Shown: positions 24,936-34,521, counted from the first letter of the stretch. The stretch: 64,000 bases of DNA from Saccharopolyspora soli (GCF_022678645.1 NZ_JALBWV010000023.1:1-64000), one strand, 5' to 3'. Notes: a model not told the origin generated them from the sequence alone. Numbers and translations: made by a program.

Positions 24936-26018
24936 TCACTGCTGGACTGAGGACGCCCGCACGACCAGTTCCGGAGAGAACTCGATCTGCGGGCGTGACA
25001 GACCGCTGCCGTCGTGGACGCCACCCGCGGTGAGCGCGTCGATCTCGGTGAAGAGCAGGTCCGCGACGGCGGTGCCCAGCTCGGCATGGGGAGTCCGGAC
25101 GGTGGTCAGGGGCACGATCGTGGACCGGGCGAACTCGATGTCGTCGTAACCGACGATGGCGATGTCGGCAGGCACGCGTATGACGTTGGCCGACACGAAC
25201 GCCTGGATGACACCGATGGCCAGCAGGTCGTTGGCGCAGAACAACGCGTCAGGACGCTCGGTCGACGGTCGGTGCGCCAGCGCGTCCGCACAGGCGACAC
25301 CTGCCTCGACGGTGCGCTCGGGCACCGGAAGGACCTCGAGTTTGACACCGGGAGCCGAGTGGACCGCCGACAGGGCGCCGTTGAGCCGGTCGGCCACCTG
25401 TTTCAGCTGTAGCGACGAGGAGACGAAGCCGATGTGCTTTCGCCCCTGCTCGATGAGGTGTTCCGCCGCCAGCTTGCCACCGGCGACGTGGTCGATCGAC
25501 ACGGACGCCTGTGCGGGCGACTCGGCGCGCCGGGCGCTGAGCACGCTCGCGATGCCGAAAGCCCGCATGCGGGCCAGCTCGTCCTCGACGTTGCCGACCG
25601 GAGCGATGATGACGCCGCTGACCTGCTGCTTGGCGAACAGCTGCAGATAGGTTCGTTCCCGCTGCTCAGACCCGGTGTCATTGGCCATCAGCATGTACAT
25701 GCCCTCGGCGGACACCCGCTTCTCGATCGCCGCGGCGATCTCGGGAGTAGTGGCACCTGCGAGCTCGAAGGCGATGTAGCCGATGACCGGATTCACTCCG
25801 GTTCGGAGGGTTCGCGCAGCATCGTTGGGCACGAACCCGAGCGTGTCCACCGCCTGCTGGATCCGCTGCCTCGTCTCCTCGGACAACTTCCGCGGCTTGT
25901 GGAAGTAGTTCGACACCGACGCCGGGGAGACCCTCGCCAACTCTGCGACGTCGCGAATGGTGACCCTGTTCAGCCGACTCTTCCTCTCACCACACGTGCC
26001 GCTGCCCTCCACTTCCAT
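24936..26018 (-). CDS. LacI family transcriptional regulator (predicted rhamnose-responsive repressor)
   Basis: About 360 residues. The N-terminal LacI helix-turn-helix is VTIRDVAELARVSPASVSNY, with the hinge region KPRKLSEETRQRIQQAVDTLGFVPN. A periplasmic-binding-like effector domain follows (VSGVIIAPVGN, KHIGFVSSSL, PDALFCANDLLAIGVIQAF, DIAIVGYDDIEFA). The start is uncertain: ATG at 26018 is used, but the protein could begin nearer the HTH. It lies directly upstream of the MFS/GH78 operon and is divergent from the secreted GH78 gene. Operators on both sides suggest it controls both and perhaps itself. Confidence 0.88.
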   Translation of the reverse strand: MEVEGSGTCGERKSRLNRVTIRDVAELARVSPASVSNYFHKPRKLSEETRQRIQQAVDTLGFVPNDAARTLRTGVNPVIGYIAFELAGATTPEIAAAIEKRVSAEGMYMLMANDTGSEQRERTYLQLFAKQQVSGVIIAPVGNVEDELARMRAFGIASVLSARRAESPAQASVSIDHVAGGKLAAEHLIEQGRKHIGFVSSSLQLKQVADRLNGALSAVHSAPGVKLEVLPVPERTVEAGVACADALAHRPSTERPDALFCANDLLAIGVIQAFVSANVIRVPADIAIVGYDDIEFARSTIVPLTTVRTPHAELGTAVADLLFTEIDALTAGGVHDGSGLSRPQIEFSPELVVRASSVQQ

Positions 26019-26218
26019 CCTAGTGCAGAGATCGCGAACCACGGTCCGCTCATCGAGCGCGACCGCAGCCGCGCACGCTTCCGGTTTTGGACAAACGCTT
26101 GCCCTTCGGCCCAGCGTGTCCCTTAAGATCTCGCTTCTGCCGCCACGGCACAGCTCGCCCGCGCGATTCCGGGCACCCCCGACAGCAGACCTCCGCTCAA
26201 AGTAGAGAGAGGCCGCAA

Positions 26219-26236
26219 AATTGAAACGATTTACTC
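26219..26236. promoter_or_regulatory. LacI-family operator O3, overlapping a start codon
   Basis: AATTGAAACGATTTACTC is, on the other strand, GAGTAAATCGTTTCAATT, matching O2 in the right half (CGTTTCAAT) and roughly in the left. It covers the TTG start codon and first codons of the secreted GH78-like gene, so a bound repressor would block elongation. Confidence 0.55.
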
Positions 26237-28497
26237 ATGCGAGAGCCCCTTGGCTCCGCCGCTGGGCAACGGTCGCGGTTCTCGCGGCCATCACCCCGAC
26301 GATCGCCGCTACGCCTGGTCAGGCGTTCACGCACCCGATCAGTGCGCCGGGCCTGGACACGTCAGCCTGGAAGTCCTACGTTCTCGGACCGTCGACGCCC
26401 GACGTGCACCCGGTCCGAGCGGAAGGACGAGGCGACGTCACGCACCCCCAGTCCCTGACGGGGACCCCTGGTCCGGCAACGACCCTCACGACCACAGCGG
26501 GTGGCACGCCAGCGTCCGTCCTCCTCGACTTCGGCCAGGAGATCGGAGGTACGCCGTACCTCGATCTCAGCCGGGTCACCGGCTCCCCGACCCTCACGTT
26601 GGTCACCGCCGAAGCGCGGCAGTACATCCGCACGCCCGCCTCGACGACGAGCTCTGCCGCGGCGCCGGCCGGTTCGACGCAAATCCCGCTGACGTCCACG
26701 GAGAACATCGAGGCCGGTAATACGATCACGTTCACGCCCGAAGCGGACGAACCAGTCACTCGGACCATCACAGGCTTCGACGCGTCAGCGCGGACCGTGA
26801 CTGTCCAGCCCGCGCTGACGTCCGATCTCGCCGCGGGCACGATGGTTTCGACGTCGCCGGGGGCACCGAGTTCGGATGAGTCTCGTGGCCTGGCTGGCGT
26901 CGGCGGGCCCGATACCTTCCAGCCGTCCGGCCCAGGACGGCAGACCGGCGGATTCCACGGCGGTTTCAGATTCGCACTGCTCACCGTCTCGTCCCCCGGA
27001 AGCATCACGCTGTCCTCGGCAGGCGTGAACTTCCAGGCATTCCGCGCGACGTCGGCCGACTACCGCGGTTGGTTCCTCTCCAGCGACGACCAGCTCAACC
27101 GGATGTGGTACTCCGGCGCCTACACGGTGCAGATGAATCTCAAGGCGCCCGGCCTCAACGGTCTCCCTGACTCGCGCATCTACGACGGCGCCAAACGCGA
27201 CCGCAGCATCTGGACCGGCGACCTGCTCGTCCAGATCCCCACACTCCTCACCAGCCTCGGGGATGCCGGGGCACCGTACGTGAAATCGTCACTGGACGCG
27301 TTGCTGGCGACCCAACGGGCAGACGGCGCGTTCCCCGGGTCACCGGACTTCTCAAAACGCACCTCCCCCACCGGTTCTCCCCTGTTCTATTCGAACAACT
27401 ACTCCGGGTACGGGGCTCGTGCGTTCATCGACTACTTCCGCTACACCGGGGACAGGGCCTACATCACCGCCGCACTTCCCGCGCTGCGCAAGGAACTGGC
27501 GTACAACGACAGCTTCCTCAACGCCGACAACCTCGTGGTCTCCAACGACCGCGACTACTGGCAGTCGACGCAGACCGGTGAAGTCACCAAGTACAGCATC
27601 GACTACTACATTCTCCTGCGAGAGATGTCCTGGCTTGAACGCACCGTCGGCTCCAGCACCCTGGCCGATGGCTACGACGCCAAGGCCGACTCCATCAAAG
27701 CCGCGGTCACCAGCAAACTCTGGAACCCGAAGCTGGGAGCCTACGGGCAAAGCAGCACCAACCCGGACGTCCTCGTCGAGGACGCGAACTCCCTGGCGCT
27801 CCAGTACGGTTTCGTGCCACCCGAGAAGCAAGCGAGTGTCCTCGCAGCACTGGAGAAGCTTTGGAATCCGCACGGCGCCATCATGGGCCCCGGTCTGCAG
27901 GACCCCACCGGTCACACCATCGAGCCCTTCGCCAACGGAATGGAGACAGCCAGCCGTTTCTCCGCCGGTGACACCAATGGCGCGCTGGATCTCATGCGAC
28001 GCACCTGGGGGCCGATGATCGACGAGAAGAACCCGCTCTACACGGGCACTTTCTGGGAATTCAAGAACAGCACCGGCGGCGTCAACCGCGCGACAGCCAG
28101 CCTCGCGCACGGGTGGTCGGCCGCTCCGAGCGTGCAGCTGACCGAGCAGCTTCTCGGAATTGCACCCGTCGGCCCCGGCTACCAGTCCTGGAGCATCACG
28201 CCGCGGCCCGGCGCTGTTCGCTGGACAGCCGGTGCCGTCCCGACCGCCTATGGAACCATCAAGGCGCAGTGGACTTCCGACCCGCGATCCGGACAGTTCA
28301 CGCTCACCGCGCAGACACCCGCGCACACCACAGGAACGATCGCGGTCCCGGCTGACCGCGATTCGACGATCACCGTCAACGGTCACACCGAATGGCAAGG
28401 CGGCAAGGCGCTCGGATCCCGAGCGAAATCGTCCGATGACTACGTGATCCTGACCGTGCCCGGCGGCACATATGAGATCACTGCAACCCAGCGCTGA
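26221..28497 (+). CDS. Secreted GH78-like alpha-L-rhamnosidase
   Basis: A 758-residue exported protein. Its signal peptide has a basic N-region with LRRW, a hydrophobic core AVLAAI, and a likely cut after GQA near residue 35. It has an N-terminal jelly-roll with LLDFGQEIGGTPYLDLS, and a Ser/Thr-rich insertion of ~70 residues (about 140-215) predicted to be a small beta domain. The GH78-type catalytic region has YDGAKRDRSIWTGD at about residues 321-334, and a C-terminal Bac_rhamnosid_C-like domain (YQSWSITPRPG) follows. Start is TTG at 26221 with AGAGAGG upstream. It should release rhamnose or rhamno-oligomers outside the cell, feeding the MFS importer. Confidence 0.82.
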   Translation: MKRFTHARAPWLRRWATVAVLAAITPTIAATPGQAFTHPISAPGLDTSAWKSYVLGPSTPDVHPVRAEGRGDVTHPQSLTGTPGPATTLTTTAGGTPASVLLDFGQEIGGTPYLDLSRVTGSPTLTLVTAEARQYIRTPASTTSSAAAPAGSTQIPLTSTENIEAGNTITFTPEADEPVTRTITGFDASARTVTVQPALTSDLAAGTMVSTSPGAPSSDESRGLAGVGGPDTFQPSGPGRQTGGFHGGFRFALLTVSSPGSITLSSAGVNFQAFRATSADYRGWFLSSDDQLNRMWYSGAYTVQMNLKAPGLNGLPDSRIYDGAKRDRSIWTGDLLVQIPTLLTSLGDAGAPYVKSSLDALLATQRADGAFPGSPDFSKRTSPTGSPLFYSNNYSGYGARAFIDYFRYTGDRAYITAALPALRKELAYNDSFLNADNLVVSNDRDYWQSTQTGEVTKYSIDYYILLREMSWLERTVGSSTLADGYDAKADSIKAAVTSKLWNPKLGAYGQSSTNPDVLVEDANSLALQYGFVPPEKQASVLAALEKLWNPHGAIMGPGLQDPTGHTIEPFANGMETASRFSAGDTNGALDLMRRTWGPMIDEKNPLYTGTFWEFKNSTGGVNRATASLAHGWSAAPSVQLTEQLLGIAPVGPGYQSWSITPRPGAVRWTAGAVPTAYGTIKAQWTSDPRSGQFTLTAQTPAHTTGTIAVPADRDSTITVNGHTEWQGGKALGSRAKSSDDYVILTVPGGTYEITATQR

Positions 28498-28518
28498 CGC
28501 AGAACCCCCTCTCCAAAA

Positions 28519-28564
28519 CGATGTGGGCCGCTGCCGACAACACCTTCCGCGACGGCCCACATCG
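28519..28564. terminator. Strong hairpin, probable bidirectional terminator
   Basis: CGATGTGGGCCG (28519-28530) and CGGCCCACATCG (28553-28564) form a perfect 12-bp stem with a 22-nt loop. It lies between the convergent ends of the secreted GH78 gene and the MFS gene. There is no clear T-run, as is common in actinobacterial terminators. Confidence 0.7.
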
Positions 28565-28688
28565 CAAGCGTCGCCCCAGCATTCCGCTCGACCTCACCGG
28601 TGGTGCCGCGGGTTCCGTCACACCCCAATCGTCGCTTGGCGGACCGTTTTTCCGACGGGTGAACTCCGGCTTTTCCTCGGCCGCCAGC

Positions 28689-30029
28689 TCAGTCGAGGGC
28701 GAGTCCGCTGGTTTCCGGTGCCCAGGCCAGTGACACGACCGCGCCCACGGCCAGGATCGCGGTCAGGGCCACCATCGTGGGAGAGAAGCCGAGGGAATCG
28801 AAGCTGATGGGCAGCAGGAAGGTGCCGATCGCGGAGCCGATCCGGCTCAGCCCGTTGAGCAACCCGACGCCGGAACTGCGCAGTTCGGTGGGGAACAACT
28901 CGGGCGGGTACACCTGGTCGAGGTTGGACGACGCCGACATCGTGAAGGTGAACACGAGGAACAGCGGGAACAAGAGCGCAGTAGGTGCGTCCGGCCAGAT
29001 GCCGATCGGCGCCAGGGACAACGCCATCACGACAAACGAGCCGATGGTCAGTCCGCGCCGGGAGAGCTTCGCGACGAGCCACAGCCCACCGATGCCGCCC
29101 AGCAGCAGGAAGAGGTTGAGCAGCGCATCGCCCAGGAACTCGTCGCCGTCCAGGTTGATCTTCGCCAGCACCAGCGGCAGGAACGTGTAGATCGCGAAGT
29201 ACGGGATGACCTGGCAGTTGTAGAACAGGACACCGAAGGCGGTGTTGCGCCAATGGCGCGAACCGAACAGCTCCCGGTAGCTCTCGCGGCGCTCGTGCAC
29301 GTGCTGAGCGGCGAACGCGTCGAAGTCGACCTGCGCTCCGATGAAGCGGGTTACCACGGCCCTGGCCTCGTGCAGCCGCCCCTTGCTGACCAACCAGCGC
29401 GGCGACTCGGGAGTGCCGATCCGCACCAGCAGGACCACGATCGCGGGTAGCGCGCTGCTCAGCAGCAGCCACCGCCAGGCGTCGCCGCCGAACCCGGCGA
29501 GGTAGTTACCGAAGAAGAAGGCCGCGATGTAACCGACCGTCCACATCGCCGTGAGCGAGGCCAGCAGCCCACCGCGATACCGGCGCGGCACGAACTCGGC
29601 GACCAGCGTTGGGCCGAGCGCGTAGTCGGCACCGATCCCGAATCCGATCAGCAGCCGCAGCACGAACAACTCCATCGCCCCGGTGACGAAGAACTGCAGC
29701 ACCGATGCGACGGCGATGAGCAGGAAGTCCAGCATGTAGAGGCGCTGGCGGCCCATCCGGTCCGCCGCCCAACCGACCGCCGTGCTGCCGAGGAAGATGC
29801 CGATCAGTGCGGAGGCGCCGAGCAGGCCCTGCCAGGCCGAGCCCAGGGCGAGTTGCGGGGCGATCAGGGTCAGCGCGATCCCGATGATCCCCAACTGGTA
29901 GCCGTCGGAGAAGTTCGCGCCGAAGGTCAACGCGGTGATCTTGAGGTGGAAGCGGTTCAGCGCGACGTCGTCGAACGCCGCTGCCTCAGTCGTCGAGGAA
30001 GAGTTGCTGGTCTGCCGCGTACTGCTCAA
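28689..30029 (-). CDS. MFS transporter, sugar-porter type
   Basis: A 446-residue major facilitator with 12 predicted helices. It has the GWAADRMGRQRLYMLD loop 2-3 motif, an RLLIGFGIGADYALGPTLVAEF helix-4 region, and PESPRWLVSKGR at the central loop as in sugar porters. The start is taken as TTG 30029 with GGAG four bases upstream; an ATG at 30068 lacks a ribosome site. It overlaps the end of the RpiR regulator gene by 44 bases, so both are one transcript. The substrate is unknown; given the divergent ammonia-lyase-like gene it could be an amino or aromatic acid. Confidence 0.85.
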   Translation of the reverse strand: MSSTRQTSNSSSTTEAAAFDDVALNRFHLKITALTFGANFSDGYQLGIIGIALTLIAPQLALGSAWQGLLGASALIGIFLGSTAVGWAADRMGRQRLYMLDFLLIAVASVLQFFVTGAMELFVLRLLIGFGIGADYALGPTLVAEFVPRRYRGGLLASLTAMWTVGYIAAFFFGNYLAGFGGDAWRWLLLSSALPAIVVLLVRIGTPESPRWLVSKGRLHEARAVVTRFIGAQVDFDAFAAQHVHERRESYRELFGSRHWRNTAFGVLFYNCQVIPYFAIYTFLPLVLAKINLDGDEFLGDALLNLFLLLGGIGGLWLVAKLSRRGLTIGSFVVMALSLAPIGIWPDAPTALLFPLFLVFTFTMSASSNLDQVYPPELFPTELRSSGVGLLNGLSRIGSAIGTFLLPISFDSLGFSPTMVALTAILAVGAVVSLAWAPETSGLALD

Positions 30030-30837
30030 AGTTCTCCAATCGTCGCCGCGCGGAGGCTCCCGCGGCATCGGCCATCGCTTCGAGCAATGAGGTCGACAGC
30101 GACATCACTGCCGCGTGCGAATCGAAGACGAGTCCCTCCCCCACTGCGGCGGCGAGCACGTCATCGGCATCGGGGGTCAGCGCGGAGACGGTCTTGTCCG
30201 TCACCAGCACGGTGCGCAGCCCCAAGTCGCGGGCCTGCACCATGGCGCGTTGCGTCTCACGCGGATACCTCGGCATCGCGAACACGATCGCGGCATCGGC
30301 ACCGCACTGGCGCGCATGGCGCAGTTGGTCGCCGATGATGCTCCCGCCCGAGGTCAGCAGGCGCACATCGGGATGGATCTTCGCGGCGAGGTAGCCGAAC
30401 AGAGCAGCCAGCGGGGCGGAGACCCGCAAACCCAGCACCACCAAGGGAGTGGACGCCGCCAGCAACGCGCCAGCCGCGCGCAGGCCGCTCTCGTCGGCGA
30501 GTTCGGCGCGCAACCTGGCGAGGTTGTTCACGTCCTCGTCGATGCCCGACTGGAGCTTGGAGCCCCGCACGTGTTGGTCCGCGGCGGGCTCGGAGCCCGC
30601 TTGGCGCAGGTACCGCCGGAAGTGCCCGTAACCGTCGAAGCCGAGCAGCGCGACGAACCTCGTCACGGACGGCTGGCTCACCGCCGCGGCTTCGGCGAGC
30701 TCGACGCTGGTCAGGTAGGCGGCGGTCGCAGCGTTCGCCAACAGGTACGCGGCGATTCGGCGCTGGGCCGGGGTCAGCCGGTGCTCGGTGAACAGCTCTT
30801 GCAGCCGACCGTGCAATCCGGGCACCGCCCTTGCCAA
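29986..30837 (-). CDS. MurR/RpiR family transcriptional regulator
   Basis: About 283 residues. The N-terminal HTH_6 domain has LTPAQRRIAAYLLAN and VAELAEAAAVSQPSVTRFVALLGF-type segments, followed by a SIS domain (PLVVLGLRVSAPLAALFGYLAAKI, AAIVFAMPRYPRETQRAM) that binds phosphosugars or similar ligands. The start is unclear: a TTG at 30837 is used, with possible starts a few codons further in. It is divergent from the ammonia-lyase-like gene over ~60 bp and upstream of the MFS transporter, so it probably regulates both. Confidence 0.85.
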   Translation of the reverse strand: MARAVPGLHGRLQELFTEHRLTPAQRRIAAYLLANAATAAYLTSVELAEAAAVSQPSVTRFVALLGFDGYGHFRRYLRQAGSEPAADQHVRGSKLQSGIDEDVNNLARLRAELADESGLRAAGALLAASTPLVVLGLRVSAPLAALFGYLAAKIHPDVRLLTSGGSIIGDQLRHARQCGADAAIVFAMPRYPRETQRAMVQARDLGLRTVLVTDKTVSALTPDADDVLAAAVGEGLVFDSHAAVMSLSTSLLEAMADAAGASARRRLENFEQYAADQQLFLDD

Positions 30838-30898
30838 CGCGATGAATGGGGAGTTTCATGCAGCATCAGATCTGAATGAATGATTGTCAAGAGGGGCC

Positions 30899-32350
30899 AT
30901 GTCAGATACCAGCAGGGTTCGCATCGACGGCGAGGGGTTGCGCTGCGCGGACGTCGTGCGGGTAGCTCGACGCAGCGCATCGGTGAAGTTGAACCCGGAC
31001 GCCGTGCGCCGCGCCGAGAGCACCTACCGCCTCGCGCTGGACATCGGAGCCAAGCGGGCGGTCTACGGGAGGACCACCGGCGTCGGTGCCAACCGGCACG
31101 CCATCGTCGACGCCGACTCCGCCGACGAACACGGGCTCCGATTGCTTCGCAGCCACGCCGGAGGTACCGGAGAACAGCTTCCCGACGCGATCGTGCGCGC
31201 CACGCTGGTGATCCGGCTCAACCAGCTCGCCGCGGCTGGCAGCGGCGTGCACCCGCGGCTGCTGCGCGCGCTGGAGACCGCGCTGCGCGTCGGTGCCGTG
31301 CCGCTGGTGCACTCCCGTGGCGCTATCGGGACCGGCGACCTCAGCGCGCTCGCCGAGATCGGGTTGACCATCGCTGGCCAACGCCCGTGGCACGTCGGAT
31401 CGCTCGACCCGGTGCCGATCAGTCCCGGTGACGCACTCGCTTTCATCTCCAGCAATGCCGCGACGCTGGCCGAATCGGTACTCGCCTGGCACGACCTGAG
31501 ACGACTGCTGCACGCCAGCCACGTGATCGCCGCGTTGTCCTTCTGCGCCCTCGGCGGCTCCCCGGAAGCGTTCTCCGAGCAGGTGCACGAGGCGCGACCA
31601 CATCCGGGCTCGGTGCGCTGCGCGTCCGAGGTGCGTCGAATCCTGGGCCTGGACGTGGATCCGCCGGAAGGACGGCGGTTGCAGGATCCGTTCGGGCTGC
31701 GCGCCTACCCGCAAGTGCACGGTCCAGCACTGGACGCCGCGGATGCCCTTGACCGGGTGCTGTCCATCGATCTCAACGCCGCCGCCGAGAACCCGCTCAT
31801 CCACGTCGACAGCGAGCGGGTGTACCACCACGGCCAGTTCTCCACCGCATACCTGGCGCTGTCGCTGGACAGCCTGCGCGCCGCGCTGCACCACGTCGCC
31901 GAGCTGTCCGCGGCGCGGTTGAGCGACCTCGTGGAACCGGAACTAACCGGCCTCACGCCGTTCCTGTCCTCCGGCCCGCCGGGCAGCTCGGGGATCATGA
32001 TCCTGGAGTACGTCGCGCACGACGCGCTCGGCCAACTCCGCCACGCGGCAGCTCCGGTGACGCTGGGGACCGCGGTGATCTCGCGCGGGCTCGAAGACCA
32101 CGCGAGCTTTTCCACCCAAGCCGCACGCAGCACCTCGGCGGCCATCACCGCCTATCGCACGGTGCTCGGCTGCGAACTGCTCGGGGCTGTTCGCGCGTTG
32201 CGGCTCGCTGGCACCGAGTTGCCGGACGCCCCGGTCGCCCGAGCCTTCGCGCGCGCGTCCCGCCAACTACCCATGATCGAGGAGGACCACCCGCTGAGCG
32301 GCGAAATCGCGCAGGCGGAGCAGATCATCGACGAATTCGCCGACTACTGA
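30899..32350 (+). CDS. Aromatic amino acid ammonia-lyase-like protein with atypical MIO triad
   Basis: A 483-residue member of the histidine/phenylalanine ammonia-lyase superfamily. It has VYGRTTGVGANRH near residue 60, QLAAAGSGVHPRLL, and QDPFGLRAYPQVHGPALDA. In the segment that normally holds the Ala-Ser-Gly triad forming the MIO cofactor, it reads GAIGTGDLSALAEIG: Gly144-Thr145-Gly146. The usual serine is thus threonine and the alanine glycine. MIO formation may be impaired or the reaction altered. ATG at 30899 follows AGAGGGG. It is divergent from the RpiR gene. An ammonia-lyase reaction should not be assumed. Confidence 0.8.
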   Translation: MSDTSRVRIDGEGLRCADVVRVARRSASVKLNPDAVRRAESTYRLALDIGAKRAVYGRTTGVGANRHAIVDADSADEHGLRLLRSHAGGTGEQLPDAIVRATLVIRLNQLAAAGSGVHPRLLRALETALRVGAVPLVHSRGAIGTGDLSALAEIGLTIAGQRPWHVGSLDPVPISPGDALAFISSNAATLAESVLAWHDLRRLLHASHVIAALSFCALGGSPEAFSEQVHEARPHPGSVRCASEVRRILGLDVDPPEGRRLQDPFGLRAYPQVHGPALDAADALDRVLSIDLNAAAENPLIHVDSERVYHHGQFSTAYLALSLDSLRAALHHVAELSAARLSDLVEPELTGLTPFLSSGPPGSSGIMILEYVAHDALGQLRHAAAPVTLGTAVISRGLEDHASFSTQAARSTSAAITAYRTVLGCELLGAVRALRLAGTELPDAPVARAFARASRQLPMIEEDHPLSGEIAQAEQIIDEFADY

Positions 32351-32435
32351 CCGGAATTCAGCGCCGCAGCGCCGCACCCGCCAGCGCGATCGCGGCGGTG
32401 CGCAACCGGCCTCGGTCGCGCCGGGCTGGCTGACG

Positions 32436-32714
32436 TCAGTTGAGCACTTGATCAACGAAGCTGTGCAAGGCTTGGAAGAAGACGATAGGCGCATGCAGGA
32501 CAGCCTTGGCCCCGTCGTCGAGAGCGGAAAGAACCCCGTTGACCCCGTTGGCGGCACGGGACGGGTCCTGCGCGATGACCACCGCGACCACGACCACGGC
32601 GACGAGGAACGCAGCGAACACCAACCCGACTACGCGCAGCCAGAAACGCAACCGCTTGACGAGCTTCTTCGCTCTAGCTTGAACGTTCTTCGCGGTATCT
32701 TGAACCTTCGCCAT
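32436..32714 (-). CDS. Small single-span membrane protein
   Basis: A 92-residue protein. It has a basic amphipathic N-terminus (residues 1-25), a strong membrane helix FAAFLVAVVVVAVVIAQ at ~33-49, and a C-terminal ~40-residue helix-rich tail. ATG at 32714 has GGGAGG four bases upstream, which strongly supports it as a real gene. The family is not recognised. It is convergent with the ammonia-lyase-like gene. Confidence 0.65.
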   Translation of the reverse strand: MAKVQDTAKNVQARAKKLVKRLRFWLRVVGLVFAAFLVAVVVVAVVIAQDPSRAANGVNGVLSALDDGAKAVLHAPIVFFQALHSFVDQVLN

Positions 32715-33106
32715 GAGACCTCCCGCTCAGTACGTGCTCACTGTCGGCTTCGCGATCCAGAAGGTTGGGCCAGCTAGTCGTCAAGTTGACCACTCCGCGG
32801 GAAGCTGTCGCCGGGACCAGGCACGCATTCCGAATGGAAGGACTCATTGCCACGCAACGAACATCCAGCTTGTTCTGCTGCCGGAAGGCAATGCGATATG
32901 CAAGTGTGCCCGGAGGGGTGCGCCTCGATACTCCTGCACCAGGAGCTCCGGCGCCGCACGGCGCCGGAGCTACCCGACCGAGTTGCGCTACTACGCGGTG
33001 CCGCATTCCACTGGCAACTCAGCCATTCGAAAGCCCGGCTACATGATCAACGTAGCTTGACGATCCACCAGTGCACACCATCCGCAGCAGACCTCGTCGA
33101 GGCTGA
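32715..33106. other. Intergenic, one hairpin
   Basis: No supported gene. It contains a perfect hairpin at 32944-32971 lying downstream of the aldehyde dehydrogenase gene on its strand. Confidence 0.5.
32944..32971. terminator. Perfect 13-bp GC hairpin
   Basis: AGCTCCGGCGCCG and CGGCGCCGGAGCT are separated by only CA. It is about 135 bp past the stop of the aldehyde dehydrogenase gene (minus strand). The two-base loop would open to four or more in RNA. Terminator is the simplest reading; a palindromic protein site is also possible. Confidence 0.45.
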
Positions 33107-34465
33107 CTACAAGCGGATGGCTTTCTTGTTCATGAATTCTTCGATGCCGAGCGGACCGAGTTCCCGGCCCATACCGGAGCGCTTGATGCCTCCGAACGGC
33201 AGGTCGGCCACGGATCCACCTGACTTGTTCAGGTACACCATGCCCGCCTCGATCCGGTCGGCGACGCGGCGCCCCCGGTCCGGGTCGGTGCCGAACACGC
33301 TGGCGCCCAACCCGAACGGCGAATCGTTGGCGATCGCGATCGCCTCATCCTCGGTCTCCGCGCGGAAAACCATGACGACCGGACCGAAGATCTCCTCGTA
33401 GTAGGCGTTCATCTCCGGTGTCACATCGGTCAGGACGGTGGCTTCCAGGTAGGCGCCAGGCCCGATTCGGTTTCCACCGGTGCGCAGCGTCGCGCCCTGC
33501 CGCACCGCGGTCTCGACTTGAGCGGCTACCTCGTCGGCCGCTGCGATGGACGCCAGCGGCGGCAACGTCGTCGCGGGGTCCGCAGGGTCGCCGGGCACGT
33601 AGTACTCCGCGACGCGTTTGGTCAGCCGATCGACGAATTCCTCGTAGATGTCGGCCATCACGATCATCCGCTTCGGCGCGTTGCACGACTGGCCGCAGTT
33701 GCGCATCCGGGCCGTGGCGGTGGCCTTGACGGTCTCATCCATGTCGTCGGTGTCCAGCACGATCAGCGGGTCGGATCCGCCCAACTCCAGGACACATCTC
33801 TTCAGGTTCTTCCCCGCCTCGGCGGCGACGGAGATGCCTGCTTGCTCGCTGCCGGTCAGCGACACACCCTTGATGCGCGGGTCCGCGAGCACCCACGGGA
33901 TTTGCTTGCTGGACGCGAAGACGTTCACGTACGCGTCCTCGGGCACTCCAGCGTCGTGCAGTATCTCCTCGATCGCGGCCGCCGACCGCGGGCAGATCGA
34001 GGCGTGCTTGAGCAGGATCGTGTTGCCGAGCACGAGGTTCGGCGCCACGAATCTGGCGACCTGGTAGCACGGGAAGTTCCACGGCATGACGCCGAGCAGC
34101 GCGCCGATCGGCTCCTTGGCGATGGCCGCCTTGCCGCTCTTGAGCGCCAGTGGCTCGTCCGCCAGCAGCGCCGGACCGTTGTTCGCGTAGTACTCGAAGA
34201 TGTCGACGACGACGCCGACCTCGCCGAGGCCTTCGTTGATCCGCTTGCCCATCTCCAACGTCATGATCGCGGCAAGGTCTTCAGCCCGTTCGGAGAACAA
34301 CTCCGCCGCGCGCAACACGATCTCCGCGCGTTCAGCGACCGGCCGACGCCGCCACGATGAGTACCCGCGGTGGACGCGATCGATCGCTGCCCGAACCTCC
34401 TCGTCGGTCGTGTTCGCCAGCTCCTCGATCAGTTCACCCGTGGCTGGGTCAGTGACTGAGTACAT
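33107..34465 (-). CDS. NAD(P)-dependent aldehyde dehydrogenase (succinate-semialdehyde type)
   Basis: A 452-residue ALDH superfamily enzyme. The family motifs PWNFPCYQVARFVAPNLVLGN, LTGSEQAG (cofactor loop), the catalytic base Glu in VLELGGSDPLIV and the catalytic Cys in NCGQSCNAPKR are all present. The C-terminal PFGGIKRSGMGRELG is typical of SSADH-like GabD/YneI enzymes. The start is ATG 34465, with GGAGG eleven bases upstream. A perfect 8-bp-arm palindrome lies 57 bp upstream. A role in lactaldehyde or GABA/putrescine catabolism is possible; the sequence does not decide. Confidence 0.88.
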   Translation of the reverse strand: MYSVTDPATGELIEELANTTDEEVRAAIDRVHRGYSSWRRRPVAERAEIVLRAAELFSERAEDLAAIMTLEMGKRINEGLGEVGVVVDIFEYYANNGPALLADEPLALKSGKAAIAKEPIGALLGVMPWNFPCYQVARFVAPNLVLGNTILLKHASICPRSAAAIEEILHDAGVPEDAYVNVFASSKQIPWVLADPRIKGVSLTGSEQAGISVAAEAGKNLKRCVLELGGSDPLIVLDTDDMDETVKATATARMRNCGQSCNAPKRMIVMADIYEEFVDRLTKRVAEYYVPGDPADPATTLPPLASIAAADEVAAQVETAVRQGATLRTGGNRIGPGAYLEATVLTDVTPEMNAYYEEIFGPVVMVFRAETEDEAIAIANDSPFGLGASVFGTDPDRGRRVADRIEAGMVYLNKSGGSVADLPFGGIKRSGMGRELGPLGIEEFMNKKAIRL

Positions 34466-34521
34466 GAGTGCGTGAGCCTCCGTCCCTTCGGTACGGCGCC
34501 TGAGGCAACACCATCAGCCGC

